Counted from the first letter of the stretch, positions 56,587-64,000 are shown. The stretch is 64,000 nucleotides of DNA from Chromohalobacter marismortui (GCF_004364315.1 NZ_SOBR01000001.1:496001-560000), one strand, 5' to 3'. Numbers and translations: made by a program. Notes: a model not told the origin generated them from the letters alone.

Positions 56587-57036
56587 TCACCCCATGTCCA
56601 ATCCCCGGCGTAGATGATGCAATGCTTGCTTGAGTTCTCGGGCCTCCTCCATCGTCAAATGACTGGCGCAACGTGCCGAGTGGGGGATCGACTCGGCTTG
56701 GCTACGCAAGTGGCGCCCTTGATCGGTGAGCGTCACCTCGACCTGCCGCTCATCGTGGCGGGCGCGCTTGCGTATGATCAGGCCCGCCTTCTCCAAGCGC
56801 TTCAATAGAGGCGTCAGCGTTGCCGAATCCAGATGAAGCTGCTCCCCGATGGCGGACACCGTTTGTTTCTCCTGCTGCCACAGCACCAGCATCGTCAGGT
56901 ACTGGGGATAGGTCAGCCCGAGCTCCTGCAACAAGTGCCGGTAGAGCTTGTTCATCGCCAATTGCGTCGAATAGAGCGCAAAGCAGAGCTGTGAATCAAG
57001 CGCGAGCGGACTGTCGGTGTCTTCTGTCATGGTCAT
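56587..57036 (-). CDS. ohrR: Organic hydroperoxide sensor OhrR (MarR family, 2-Cys)
   Basis: A 149-aa MarR-type repressor of ohr. The sensing cysteine is Cys18 in LDSQLCFALYS, matching the LxNQLCF site of known OhrR proteins. A second Cys123 in HSARCASH lies 105 residues later, the same spacing as the Cys22/Cys127 pair of the two-cysteine Xanthomonas OhrR. The wing-helix DNA-binding domain contains HLDSATLTPLLKRLEKAGLI and RHDERQVEVTLT. The ATG at 57036 is chosen; one at 57030 is equally possible. It is transcribed toward ohr. Confidence 0.92.
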   Translation of the reverse strand: MTMTEDTDSPLALDSQLCFALYSTQLAMNKLYRHLLQELGLTYPQYLTMLVLWQQEKQTVSAIGEQLHLDSATLTPLLKRLEKAGLIIRKRARHDERQVEVTLTDQGRHLRSQAESIPHSARCASHLTMEEARELKQALHHLRRGLDMG

Positions 57037-57161
57037 GACTTCAATTTGGATCGCGCACGATTTAATCGCCAATCGATTTCCTTTATGGCGCTCCTTCGGA
57101 GTGGGCTATCATCTCCGTGTCGGCCGCCACTCAGCGGTGTGGCCGGCTTGCCTCCGGCGTC

Positions 57162-58055
57162 TTATGGGGACATGTCCGCCAAGGCCTCGGGCCGATATTT
57201 TTCGAGCAATGCCCAAAGAATGGCGGCGCTGTGTGCATCCGGATAGCCGTCATGGCGCGTGGGGCGAAAGTGCATCTGAAAAGCGCGCAGGCTGTCATGG
57301 GTAAGCGCGTCGTAACGACCGGTGACCGCCACTGGATAGCCGTACGCCGCCAGCGCGCGCTGAAATTGCGTGAGCGAGGGGGGAGCTTTCATGAAACGCC
57401 GCTGGTAGGCCATCACGCGCTCTGACGCCGGCCAGGCGCCGATCCCCGCGCGATACAGGCGATACCAGGGAAAGCGTGGGCCGGGGTCGATCTTGCGTCG
57501 TGGCGCGATATCGGCGTGACCGACGACATCCACGGGATCGATGGCGTGGCGCTCGATGATGTCCCGTGCCAGCGCGATGAGGGTGTCGATCTGGCGCGCC
57601 GGGTAGGGCGTCCAGGTACGTCCATGGGGCGTGTCGCGTGGTCCTTCGTTGACGATCTCGATACCGATGGACGTGTCGTTGAGGTGGGTGCGTGAATGCC
57701 AGGCACTGACACCGGCATGCCAGGCGCGCCGCGCTTCATCGACCAGTTGATAAACCGTGGGCGGTGCCGTGGGCGTCACTAGATAGTGTGAGCTCACGTC
57801 AGGGCCGGTCAGCGTGCGCAGCGAACGGCGTGCATTGCTGTCGGTGTAATGCAGCACCAGATGCTGTACGCGGCTATTCTGCGCGCTGGACTGATAACGA
57901 TGGTCGACCCGGTAGCCGTCGCGAGATTCCAGCCGCGGCGTACCGCTGCACGCGGTCAGCGCGAGCAGGCAGATGACGATCAGGCAGGTGCCCGGCAGGG
58001 CGGGTATGATCGGTGGCCACCGCGTCGGGTACGAGAAAAGGCGTGGCGTCGGCAT
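57162..58055 (-). CDS. amiD: N-acetylmuramoyl-L-alanine amidase, AmiD-like lipoprotein
   Basis: A 297-aa zinc amidase that cuts peptide stems from (anhydro)muramyl chains. The N-terminal signal ends in a lipobox LTAC with Cys36, so it is probably anchored to the outer membrane. The Amidase_2 domain has His69 (LVLHYTD), Glu133 (IGIEIVNEG), His180 (VGHADIAP), Lys188 and Asp190 (KIDPGP). A C-terminal peptidoglycan-binding domain (about 225-290) includes FQRALAAYGYPV. Architecture and lipidation match E. coli AmiD. Confidence 0.88.
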   Translation of the reverse strand: MPTPRLFSYPTRWPPIIPALPGTCLIVICLLALTACSGTPRLESRDGYRVDHRYQSSAQNSRVQHLVLHYTDSNARRSLRTLTGPDVSSHYLVTPTAPPTVYQLVDEARRAWHAGVSAWHSRTHLNDTSIGIEIVNEGPRDTPHGRTWTPYPARQIDTLIALARDIIERHAIDPVDVVGHADIAPRRKIDPGPRFPWYRLYRAGIGAWPASERVMAYQRRFMKAPPSLTQFQRALAAYGYPVAVTGRYDALTHDSLRAFQMHFRPTRHDGYPDAHSAAILWALLEKYRPEALADMSP

Positions 58056-58079
58056 GGCGGCGTCTCCGGCGTGGCGATA

Positions 58080-58820
58080 TCACAAAGCGGTATGCCAGTG
58101 GGCGATCAGTATGCCCAGCGTGAGCGTCAGCGAGAAGCTCAGCATGGTACCCAGCAGAACATACTCGGTGAGCTTGCGGTCGCGGTCTTCACGCAGATCG
58201 CCGAAACGCAATACCGACTTGGCGGCGAGCAGGAAACCGATGGGCACGAGTTGGTCGGCCAGCACGAACGTCAGCACCAAAAACCGCTCGAGCATGCCGA
58301 TGCGCGCGCCGGCGTCCGCCAATGTCCCGCTGTTGTCCACGCCATGACTCCAACGCCGCATGATCAGGGCGATGAGAATCGAGAACGGCCGCATGACGAT
58401 CAGGTATGCCAAGATCACCAGCAGGGTCCGGGGGTGCAATAACCATGCGGCGGCGTGGCCGAGCCAGGCCCCACCGGTGCCGAGCCATGCCCAGGTCGCG
58501 ACGAGCACGACGAGATGCAGCGCCTGATCGATGATGAAGTAACGCACCTGCTCGGCCGGGGCGTGGCTCTTGAAGGCGTCGATGACGAGATGCGTCACGG
58601 CGATGACAGCTGCGCCCAGCAAGGCGATGGCAAGGGATTGTGAACTGCTGAGCACCAGCCAGGCCAACGCGCCATGCACACCGGCATGCAAGTAAAGGGC
58701 GCGAGACCTCTGGTGATGAGCGTTCTTGTCGCGAACCCAGGCAGCGCTCTGGAGCAGGAAGTCTCCCACCAGGTGCGCGATCAGCAACAGCAGTAGCGTC
58801 GTAAAGGGAGAACCGATCAT
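58080..58820 (-). CDS. DUF3307 membrane protein, partner of SatD
   Basis: A 246-aa polytopic membrane protein of the DUF3307 family, with about six to seven hydrophobic segments. The N-terminal segment carries conserved polar residues His16, Asp20 and Gln24 (AHLVGDFLLQ), further His residues in YLHAGVHGALAW, and THLVIDAFK. Paired His/Asp in membrane helices hint at metal binding or an enzymatic site, but no function is established. The start overlaps the satD stop (ATGA), so the two proteins are probably made together. The C-terminal segment (MLSFSLTLTLGILIAHW) is also hydrophobic. Confidence 0.82.
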   Translation of the reverse strand: MIGSPFTTLLLLLIAHLVGDFLLQSAAWVRDKNAHHQRSRALYLHAGVHGALAWLVLSSSQSLAIALLGAAVIAVTHLVIDAFKSHAPAEQVRYFIIDQALHLVVLVATWAWLGTGGAWLGHAAAWLLHPRTLLVILAYLIVMRPFSILIALIMRRWSHGVDNSGTLADAGARIGMLERFLVLTFVLADQLVPIGFLLAAKSVLRFGDLREDRDRKLTEYVLLGTMLSFSLTLTLGILIAHWHTAL

Positions 58821-59467
58821 CGTGGCGCCTCCATGACGGCGGTGATGCGCTGGCCGACATGCACGAGATAGTCCTCGATCAGCGGCCAACGCGCGGCGTG
58901 CAAGCGTTGGTGAATCGTCGGCTGCGCGCGCCCGAGACGTTCCGCCAACGCCTTCTGGGTCTCGGCGTGTTGCAGCCGCCAGTAGATCGTTTCGGCGGCG
59001 TTATGGGTCCATCCTTGCAGAACGGCGTCAGCGAAGCGGGTCAACAGCGCCAGGCTGTCATCGGCCTGGGGTAATGACAGCGCAAAGCGTGCATCGCCCT
59101 CGCTCAAGGCATCCAACGCCTGGCCGGAGCGCACATAGATCTCGCCATTGGCCGAGGCAAAGCGCCCCGTTTCGGGTAAATCTCCCGTGCCGACCGCGAC
59201 CGCGATACGGGCATCCCATGTCTCGCGGCGCGAGGGGGAGTGCCGTATCAAGGCGGCACGCGTCAGCACGGCCGCCATCATGGCCTGGCCGGGCGAGGGC
59301 AGGGCGACCTGAAAACCGTCGCCTCGGTAGCGATCCACGCGCGCGGCGTATTGTGTCTCGAGGAGTGACAGGGTGCTCGTGAGTGCCTTGTCCAGCCCCG
59401 CGGCATCCTCGATGCGGCGCGATCCGACGATGTCACCGGTAAGCACGCCGAGCGGTATCTCATTCAT
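58817..59467 (-). CDS. SatD-family protein with cyclase-like motifs and HTH
   Basis: A 216-aa protein of the SatD family, of uncertain function. Residues 10-17 (TGDIVGSR) and 48-52 (RGDGF) resemble the two metal-binding motifs of class III nucleotide cyclases (DIxGF and GDG), and ARIAVAVGTGD (86-96) resembles their RIGIxTG strand. The C-terminal part (about 165-200; KALAERLGRAQPTIHQRL) is a helix-turn-helix. A palm-like nucleotide-binding domain tied to DNA binding is therefore suggested by eye. It is the first gene of a coupled pair with DUF3307 and has an operator-like repeat in its promoter. Confidence 0.8.
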   Translation of the reverse strand: MNEIPLGVLTGDIVGSRRIEDAAGLDKALTSTLSLLETQYAARVDRYRGDGFQVALPSPGQAMMAAVLTRAALIRHSPSRRETWDARIAVAVGTGDLPETGRFASANGEIYVRSGQALDALSEGDARFALSLPQADDSLALLTRFADAVLQGWTHNAAETIYWRLQHAETQKALAERLGRAQPTIHQRLHAARWPLIEDYLVHVGQRITAVMEAPR

Positions 59468-59501
59468 GCCTTGCGATCGCCTTTTATTACGATATATGGC
59501 A

Positions 59502-59529
59502 ATAATAGTAGATTAATACTATAAGTCGA
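59502..59529 (-). promoter_or_regulatory. satD promoter with embedded inverted repeat
   Basis: On the minus strand TCGACT (59524-59529), a 16-bp spacer and TATTAT (59502-59507). An inverted repeat ATAGTA-N6-TACTAT (59505-59522) fills the spacer and overlaps the -10, a classic repressor position. The surroundings are markedly A+T-rich. Confidence 0.6.
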
Positions 59530-59552
59530 TGTCTTTGCAGAATGGCTCGATT

Positions 59553-59580
59553 AAAAAAGAAACACGGCGCAGAGGCGCGT
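59553..59580 (-). terminator. Probable terminator of the diguanylate cyclase gene
   Basis: On the minus strand a G+C-rich stem (ACGCGC with GCG-C-CGT, one bulged base, 59564-59580) is followed by GTTTCTTTTTT. It lies between the cyclase gene and satD, so the two are probably separate units. Confidence 0.5.
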
Positions 59581-59678
59581 CGCTCTTTTATATGTAATTA
59601 TATACAGTATTCGAGGCATTCCAACCCTGCAGACCCACATCGGGCCGTAGGGCCGGTTGCTCGTGGTTCCAGGCGCGC

Positions 59679-60602
59679 CTAGACGTCGGCTGCGAGGGCC
59701 TCGGCGGGGGATGAGAGCATGCGTGCCAGGGTGGTGTTACGGCCCTGCTCCTTGCAGGCATACAGGGCGGCATCGGCGCACGCAATCATGGCGTCGATAT
59801 CCGCGTCGATGCCGGGGGGGCTGGTAACGACGCCCGCGCTGACGGTCACCACATCGGCGGTGGGCGAGTACTCATGCGGCATGCCCATGGCCTGGATCAT
59901 GCCGCGCATGGCGTCGGCGAGACGCCAGGCCTCCTCGCTGGGCGTATCGATGAGCAAGACCAGAAACTCCTCACCGCCCAGGCGTACGACGATATCCGAG
60001 TCGCGACGGAAGGTATCGCGCAATACGCCCGAGATCTGCACCAGGCACTCATCGCCGGCCGGATGGCCATAGTAGTCGTTGTAAAGCTTGAAATGATCGA
60101 CGTCCATCATCAGCACCGACACCGTACAGTCGAGACGACGTGTCAGCGGCAGGGCGACATCGAGCCGATTTTCCAGCATGCGACGATTGCCCAGTTTCGT
60201 CAGCGGATCGATCAGCGATTGTTCCAGCAACTGCGCATTGTGGGTCTTGAGGTCCTCGACCAAGTGCTGGAACTGGCGTGCCAGCTCGCCGACTTCGTCG
60301 TCACGTTCGGTGAGGTAGGTCGCCATCATGAGGTGGGTATTGTCACCGTCATGCAGCCGACGCGCATGCTCGGCAAGCCGCCGCATGGGGTGCAAGAGAT
60401 CATGCTCGATTCTCAGCAGGAGCCAGCCTGCTGCCAGTGAGACCAGCACGAGCAGCGCGATGACCTGAATGGGCCAGGGCCAGTGTGCTCCACCGACTCC
60501 CCAGCCGACCAGGCCGCTCAGCATGAACGCCAGCACACTCAGGCGCGCCCATGGCCTCTTGAAGATAAGTGTATGTTTTCCCTGCATCGGTATTATAGAC
60601 AT
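59679..60602 (-). CDS. Membrane-bound diguanylate cyclase (GGDEF)
   Basis: A 307-aa c-di-GMP synthase. Two membrane segments (about 21-38 and 43-63) with almost no periplasmic loop are followed by a HAMP-like linker (about 64-125) and the GGDEF domain (130-290). The active site is GGEEF (209-213), preceded by MMDVDHFKLYND with the metal-binding Asp. The product-inhibition site RxxD (RDSD, 200-203) is five residues upstream, so the enzyme should be both active and feedback-controlled. The GTG/ATG choice is uncertain: ATG at 60602 is used, another is at 60587, and neither has a good ribosome site. Confidence 0.9.
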   Translation of the reverse strand: MSIIPMQGKHTLIFKRPWARLSVLAFMLSGLVGWGVGGAHWPWPIQVIALLVLVSLAAGWLLLRIEHDLLHPMRRLAEHARRLHDGDNTHLMMATYLTERDDEVGELARQFQHLVEDLKTHNAQLLEQSLIDPLTKLGNRRMLENRLDVALPLTRRLDCTVSVLMMDVDHFKLYNDYYGHPAGDECLVQISGVLRDTFRRDSDIVVRLGGEEFLVLLIDTPSEEAWRLADAMRGMIQAMGMPHEYSPTADVVTVSAGVVTSPPGIDADIDAMIACADAALYACKEQGRNTTLARMLSSPAEALAADV

Positions 60603-60920
60603 TATGAGCTATGCCGTTTTTATGAAGAGAGTATTCTAAGCAGTGAGCTAATGTAAATAAAGGTATCTTATAAGTAAAATTAAATTAATTTTTACGAGTT
60701 GATCCATGTCATTTTAAACATACGTTCGAGGGGCGACGTAGCGAATCCGTTATTGAAGTTATGTTTTATCTTTGAATTATCGATTCAATCGAGTGGGTTG
60801 GTAGAGGAAAAAGAAGAGTGAAGCGCAGCGACAGGCCGGGCACCTGACAAGGGGGACATGATATGCAGGCCTGACGCGGAACGGCCCATGGTGCGTGAAT
60901 TGTATACATGCGTTGTGTAC
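60603..60920. other. A+T-rich intergenic region
   Basis: About 320 bp between the porin terminator and the diguanylate cyclase start. It is much richer in A+T than the rest of the window, especially 60640-60780. Several weak -10-like sequences face the cyclase gene but no clear promoter pair was found. No gene or repeat is supported. Confidence 0.5.
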
Positions 60921-60947
60921 AAAAAACCCCGCTCCAAAGGAGCGGGG
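60921..60947 (-). terminator. Terminator of the porin gene
   Basis: A 9-bp stem CCCCGCTCC (60927-60935) with GGAGCGGGG (60939-60947), AAA loop, followed on the minus strand by six T residues (60921-60926). It lies 32 bp after the porin stop. Confidence 0.93.
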
Positions 60948-60978
60948 TGCCAAAAACGTCAGCTAGTCAAGAAAAGTC

Positions 60979-62337
60979 TTAGAAGTTGAAACCGAAGTTG
61001 GTCTGCAGGCTGGTGTGCCAGTCGCCATCAGTCGGTGAACCGAAGTAGCCAAGCGCGTTCTTGTTGGCGACGACACTAAACCAAGCGTAATACGGGCCGG
61101 CGGTGACCTTCATGCCCAGATCGTTGAGCATCGGGTCGTCGACATCGCCGAAACCACCATTGACGGGTGAATAATCGTCCGCCGGGCTGATGTAGCTGAA
61201 GTCGTTATAGAAGTAGAGGTTGTCGATATCCCCCCAGTTGACGTCCATGCTGTACGCCAGGCTGGCGGAATACGTCTGGCCCTTGGCAGGGATCAGATAG
61301 TTGAAGCCGAAGGCACCGACCTGGAGCACATTGTCGGAAATGCCGGATTCGGACTCGGCCGGGTTTTCGGCATCGTATTCGTAGGCGGTGGCCTGCAACA
61401 GCGTGTACCAGTTGCCGTAGCTGCCGTTCAAGCCCACGGCGGCCTGCCAGTTGCTGCCGCTTTCGTTGGTCTGATTGTTGTAGAGCTGACCGCCCTTGGC
61501 CGAGACGTTGATCTCGGTGGTGTAGTCGGTGCCTTGACCGAAGGTATAGGCGACACGCGCGGCTACTTGGTTTTCTTCGGTGTTACCCTGATTGCCACGT
61601 GTGTCGATATCACCATTATCTTCATAAGTGGCGTCAGTGGTGCCGCCAATCGCATTGGCGCCGTAGTGCTCGTTGCTGTTACCCAACTGGTCGCTCTTGA
61701 AGAAAGCCAGCGAGGTGTCCCAGGCGCCCTGGGAGTGATCCCACTTGATACCGGCGTTCTGGTTGTCGTTGAAGCCGGCGAGATACGGCAGGGTGCCGTA
61801 CCAGCCCAGGTAGCCGTAGTCCATGTTGCCGAACGGCGTCTGGACCAGCCCCACCTTGACGGTGTCGTTGTCAGTGGCCTGATAGCCCAGCCAGCCCTTC
61901 TTGAGGAACTGGTAGCCGTCATAGAAGCGATACTCGAACGAGTACAGGAAGTCGTCGTGCTGACCGTCGACGCCGAGCACGAACTTGCCGAAGTCCATGT
62001 CGCCGGCGGTATCTTTGTCGACCTGGTCCCAGTCGTTATAAACGCCTTTCAACTGCAGGGTACCGCTGAACTGGGAATCCTGAATCGATTCGATCAGCGA
62101 GCGGTTTTCCTGAGCGAGATCTCGCGTGCTCGAGGTTGCCTGCTCGCTGTCGGCGCTCGCGGTCGACTGCTGGGCGTTGAGCTGCTGCTCCATGCGCTCG
62201 ACTTGTGCGCGCAGTGCATCCAGTTGGCGCTGCATGGCCTCGGTGTCTTGTTGTGCGAGGGCCGGGGCGGCAAAAGCCAGTGTGCCGGTGACGCCCATGG
62301 CGGCGAGGCCGGCTGCCTTGAATGATCGTTGTGCCAC
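60979..62337 (-). CDS. Outer-membrane porin with N-terminal coiled coil
   Basis: A 452-aa beta-barrel protein. The signal peptide ends near ALA-QQ (28-29). A short coiled coil (about 32-58, MQRQLDALRAQVERMEQQL) precedes alternating amphipathic strands, and the protein ends in NFGFNF with the terminal Phe needed for outer-membrane assembly. The mature part is very rich in Asp, Asn, Gly and Tyr, as expected for a halophile's surface protein. The N-terminal coiled coil resembles OprP/OprO-type and carbohydrate porins, but the substrate cannot be read. It starts with GTG at 62337 after CGGAG. A strong terminator follows. Confidence 0.87.
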   Translation of the reverse strand: MAQRSFKAAGLAAMGVTGTLAFAAPALAQQDTEAMQRQLDALRAQVERMEQQLNAQQSTASADSEQATSSTRDLAQENRSLIESIQDSQFSGTLQLKGVYNDWDQVDKDTAGDMDFGKFVLGVDGQHDDFLYSFEYRFYDGYQFLKKGWLGYQATDNDTVKVGLVQTPFGNMDYGYLGWYGTLPYLAGFNDNQNAGIKWDHSQGAWDTSLAFFKSDQLGNSNEHYGANAIGGTTDATYEDNGDIDTRGNQGNTEENQVAARVAYTFGQGTDYTTEINVSAKGGQLYNNQTNESGSNWQAAVGLNGSYGNWYTLLQATAYEYDAENPAESESGISDNVLQVGAFGFNYLIPAKGQTYSASLAYSMDVNWGDIDNLYFYNDFSYISPADDYSPVNGGFGDVDDPMLNDLGMKVTAGPYYAWFSVVANKNALGYFGSPTDGDWHTSLQTNFGFNF

Positions 62338-62738
62338 TTTATTTTCTCCGTTTCCTGCTTAGGGTCGTGAGTCGTCGGATGGGCTGGGTCGCCCTTGCGA
62401 ACTGACGTCAAGGAAACATCGAACCGGGCGATCGCATGCGCCCTTTCATGAGGCGCACGAGAGTACTACCACCCTCGGCATGAGAGGGCGTGATCACGCG
62501 AGGTGACCGTGTAGTGGGATGCGGTTCATAAGTTCCCTGAATTTTCTTCATTCTCGTTATGGCGCGCATCATACCGAAAGACATCGCTTTCATAAAGCGG
62601 TGTTATGAAAAACGGGGGCTAATCTAAGTTCAACTGTTATGAAAGGGGGGTGGTGCCGGGGCGAGCATGGTGGTGCACGGCGCCTCCTGCTAAGGTGCTC
62701 GCATGTCATACTCATGAAATCGTATCAGGAGACAACCG
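62338..62738. promoter_or_regulatory. Divergent porin / lipoprotein region with TTATGAAA motifs
   Basis: TTTCATAA (62588-62595) and TTATGAAA (62603-62610) form an 8-bp inverted repeat with a 7-bp spacer. A further TTATGAAA follows at 62637-62644, giving a 10-bp direct repeat TGTTATGAAA at a 34-bp distance. A minus-strand TATGAT (62569-62574) 16 bp from the repeat could be the porin -10, placing the repeat over its -35 region. This would give the porin mRNA a leader of about 220 nt. No gene is supported. Confidence 0.5.
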
Positions 62739-62948
62739 ATGCAACGTGCGTGGCCATGGTTGATGGTGGGACTCGTCGGACTGGGACTGAGCGTGACGGG
62801 GTGTAGCTACACGCCTGCGCGTATCGATCCTGAGCCCATTATTGAAGTCGGAGACGGTCATCATGATCACGATGAGCGTCACGAGGGTGAGCATGGCCAC
62901 GGCGGCGATTTCTGCCCACCGGGTCAAGCCAAGAAAGGCAATTGCTGA
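62739..62948 (+). CDS. Small His-rich lipoprotein
   Basis: A 69-aa putative lipoprotein. The signal peptide ends in the lipobox SVTGC with Cys22. The mature 48 residues include DGHHDHDERHEGEHGHGG, with seven His, and end in DFCPPGQAKKGNC, a motif I recall from other small gammaproteobacterial lipoproteins. The two C-terminal Cys and the His run suggest binding of Zn, Ni or Cu at the envelope. AGGAGA precedes the ATG. It is divergent from the porin. Function is unknown. Confidence 0.78.
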   Translation: MQRAWPWLMVGLVGLGLSVTGCSYTPARIDPEPIIEVGDGHHDHDERHEGEHGHGGDFCPPGQAKKGNC

Positions 62949-63310
62949 GGCAACGCTGCATCATCGCTTTGACGATGCGGGGCGGACGTGTCGGTAGCAT
63001 AAAAACGCCATGGCCGAATATGTCGACCATGGCGCAAGATTCGTACTCCCTTGGCGTCTCCCTGACGCATCGGCACCTGCCGATTCCCTTGGGCGTCCTG
63101 CCCAACATGCATCCGTAACGCGCTGAACGACAGTGTCCCTTGTCTAACAAGCGATAGGCCGGCGAGCCAGGGGTCGATGACCCATGACCGGCCATGCCCC
63201 CTTTTTACCGCATGTTCATGACAACGAGACGTCAGCAACATGACGTTGTTGTGGCCACTTCTGGTACTATTCCCGGTTTTTCGTCCAATGCACTCAACGG
63301 GAACACGGCA
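62949..63310. other. Intergenic region with several hairpins
   Basis: Between the lipoprotein and the antiporter. Stem CGCCATGG (63006-63013) with CCATGGCG (63027-63034) has five A residues before it, so it reads as a terminator on the minus strand. Two more stems are ATCGGCA-CC-TGCCGAT (63069-63084) and TTGGGC-GTCCT-GCCCAA (63089-63105). No protein-coding gene is supported; a minus-strand small RNA is possible. Confidence 0.5.
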
Positions 63311-64000
63311 ATGAATGCGGTTATTTTGGCCGTTCTGGTCATGGTAGGACTCGCCTTGGCGCGGGTATCGGTGGTCTTTGCGCTTATCGTGGGGGCTCTG
63401 GTCGGAGGCCTGGCAGGCGGGCTGGGGCTCGATGAAACGCTCGCCGCGTTCAACGACGGCGTGGGAGGCGGTGCCAAAGTCGCACTGGCCTATGCAACGC
63501 TGGGGGCATTTGCGGTAGCCATTTCACGCTCCGGACTTCCCGACTTGTTGGCCCAGCGTTTGATTCGTCTGCTTGGGCACGAGGCATCTTATAAACGCCA
63601 ATCGGTGGTCAAATACATCTTGCTCGGGTCATTGCTATTAGTCGCGATTTCCTCGCAGAATCTGATTCCCGTCCATATTGCCTTCATTCCCATTCTCGTT
63701 CCGCCGTTGCTCAAGATCATGAATCCCCTGCGTCTGGATCGCCGCATGGTGGCCTGCGTTTTGACCTTCGGCCTAACGGCCCCTTATATGTTGTTACCCG
63801 TCGGATTCGGGGCGATCTTTCTCAACGATATTCTATTGGCCAACATCAATTCGGCGGGCGAGGCCGCGGGACTCGAAGTGACACGCACCATGGTGCCACT
63901 GGCAATGGGCATTCCGGTGGCCGGCATGGCGCTGGGACTACTGGTCGCTGTATTCTTCTCTTACCGCAAGCCCCGCGATTATGACTCGAGCGAAATCGTG
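63311..64000 (+). CDS. NhaC/YuiF-family Na+/H+ antiporter or transporter (partial)
   Basis: The first 230 residues of a polytopic membrane transporter; it runs off the right edge with no stop. It begins [21 protein letters not shown], followed by [36 protein letters not shown] in parts, then hydrophobic segments including [26 protein letters not shown] and [15 protein letters not shown], here named by pieces. The pattern fits the Na+/H+ antiporter family with YuiF-type members, some of which may carry amino acids instead. An antiporter would suit a halophile. The start has a weak ribosome site (GGGAA at 63299-63303). Confidence 0.82.
   Translation, partial: MNAVILAVLVMVGLALARVSVVFALIVGALVGGLAGGLGLDETLAAFNDGVGGGAKVALAYATLGAFAVAISRSGLPDLLAQRLIRLLGHEASYKRQSVVKYILLGSLLLVAISSQNLIPVHIAFIPILVPPLLKIMNPLRLDRRMVACVLTFGLTAPYMLLPVGFGAIFLNDILLANINSAGEAAGLEVTRTMVPLAMGIPVAGMALGLLVAVFFSYRKPRDYDSSEIV

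Noticed and set aside
57113-57145. Inverted repeat CGGCC...GGCCG after amiD as a terminator
   Set aside because: Stem is interrupted and no T-run follows on the minus strand.
62924-63241. Minus-strand open frames beside the lipoprotein gene
   Set aside because: No ribosome site, no family features, and the region is full of hairpins, which fits RNA or regulation better than a protein.

Overview
The window is a 64 kb stretch of a G+C-rich gammaproteobacterial chromosome, most likely from a moderately halophilic member of the Halomonadaceae (Chromohalobacter/Halomonas type). This assignment is inferred from gene content: the fatty-acid, lepA-era and relA-mazG clusters have the gammaproteobacterial order, the proteins read closest to halomonad and pseudomonad families, and the outer-membrane porin is strongly acidic. 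No database search was possible. Most of the window is dense core genome; no integrated phage, insertion sequence with a transposase, CRISPR array, rRNA or tRNA gene was seen.

Layout. 1-4.8 kb: start of rne (minus, cut by the window edge), divergent rluC, a HAD phosphatase, an S49 peptidase and yceF. 4.9-17.8 kb: one long co-oriented run, yceD-rpmF-plsX-fabD-fabG-acpP-fabF-pabC-mltG-tmk-holB-pilZ-tatD-DUF1285-UvrD-like helicase, joining fatty-acid synthesis to cell-wall, DNA-replication and DNA-repair genes. 17.8-21.5 kb: electron-transfer flavoprotein etfBA and the divergent ETF:quinone oxidoreductase, with two inverted repeats resembling fatty-acid-responsive PsrA sites between them. 21.7-26.9 kb: a six-gene TonB2-type energy-transduction operon. 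26.9-33 kb: xthA with a small basic partner, rhlB, dinG and a DAHP synthase. 33-37 kb: the envelope-stress locus rpoE-rseA-mucD. 37-43 kb: lepA-lepB-rnc-era-recO-pdxJ. 43-54 kb: a BarA/GacS hybrid kinase (minus), then cysM, rlmD, relA, mazG and ppc. 54-64 kb: accessory genes, namely a BenE-type transporter with an XRE-cupin regulator, ohr/ohrR, an AmiD-like amidase, a DUF3307/SatD pair, a diguanylate cyclase, a porin, a small His-rich lipoprotein and the start of an NhaC-family antiporter.

Points that deserve attention lie mainly between genes. Upstream of rpoE is a 139-bp ungapped imperfect palindrome that looks like a small non-autonomous mobile or palindromic repeat. rpoE and mucD are each preceded by a nearly identical 22-bp palindrome, and good sigma-E-like promoters lie before rseA and mucD. 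The usual rseB/mucB gene is missing from the locus. yceD has a near-consensus promoter only about 10 bp from its start codon, which implies an almost leaderless mRNA. A perfect 20-bp palindrome separates the BenE transporter from its regulator, and three 10-bp direct repeats precede ppc.

The best candidate for an undescribed system is the translationally coupled SatD-DUF3307 pair. SatD carries motifs resembling class III nucleotide cyclases plus a C-terminal helix-turn-helix, its partner is a multi-pass membrane protein with embedded His/Asp residues, and the promoter has an operator-like inverted repeat. PdxJ with a His/Cys-rich tail and the His-rich lipoprotein are further small oddities.
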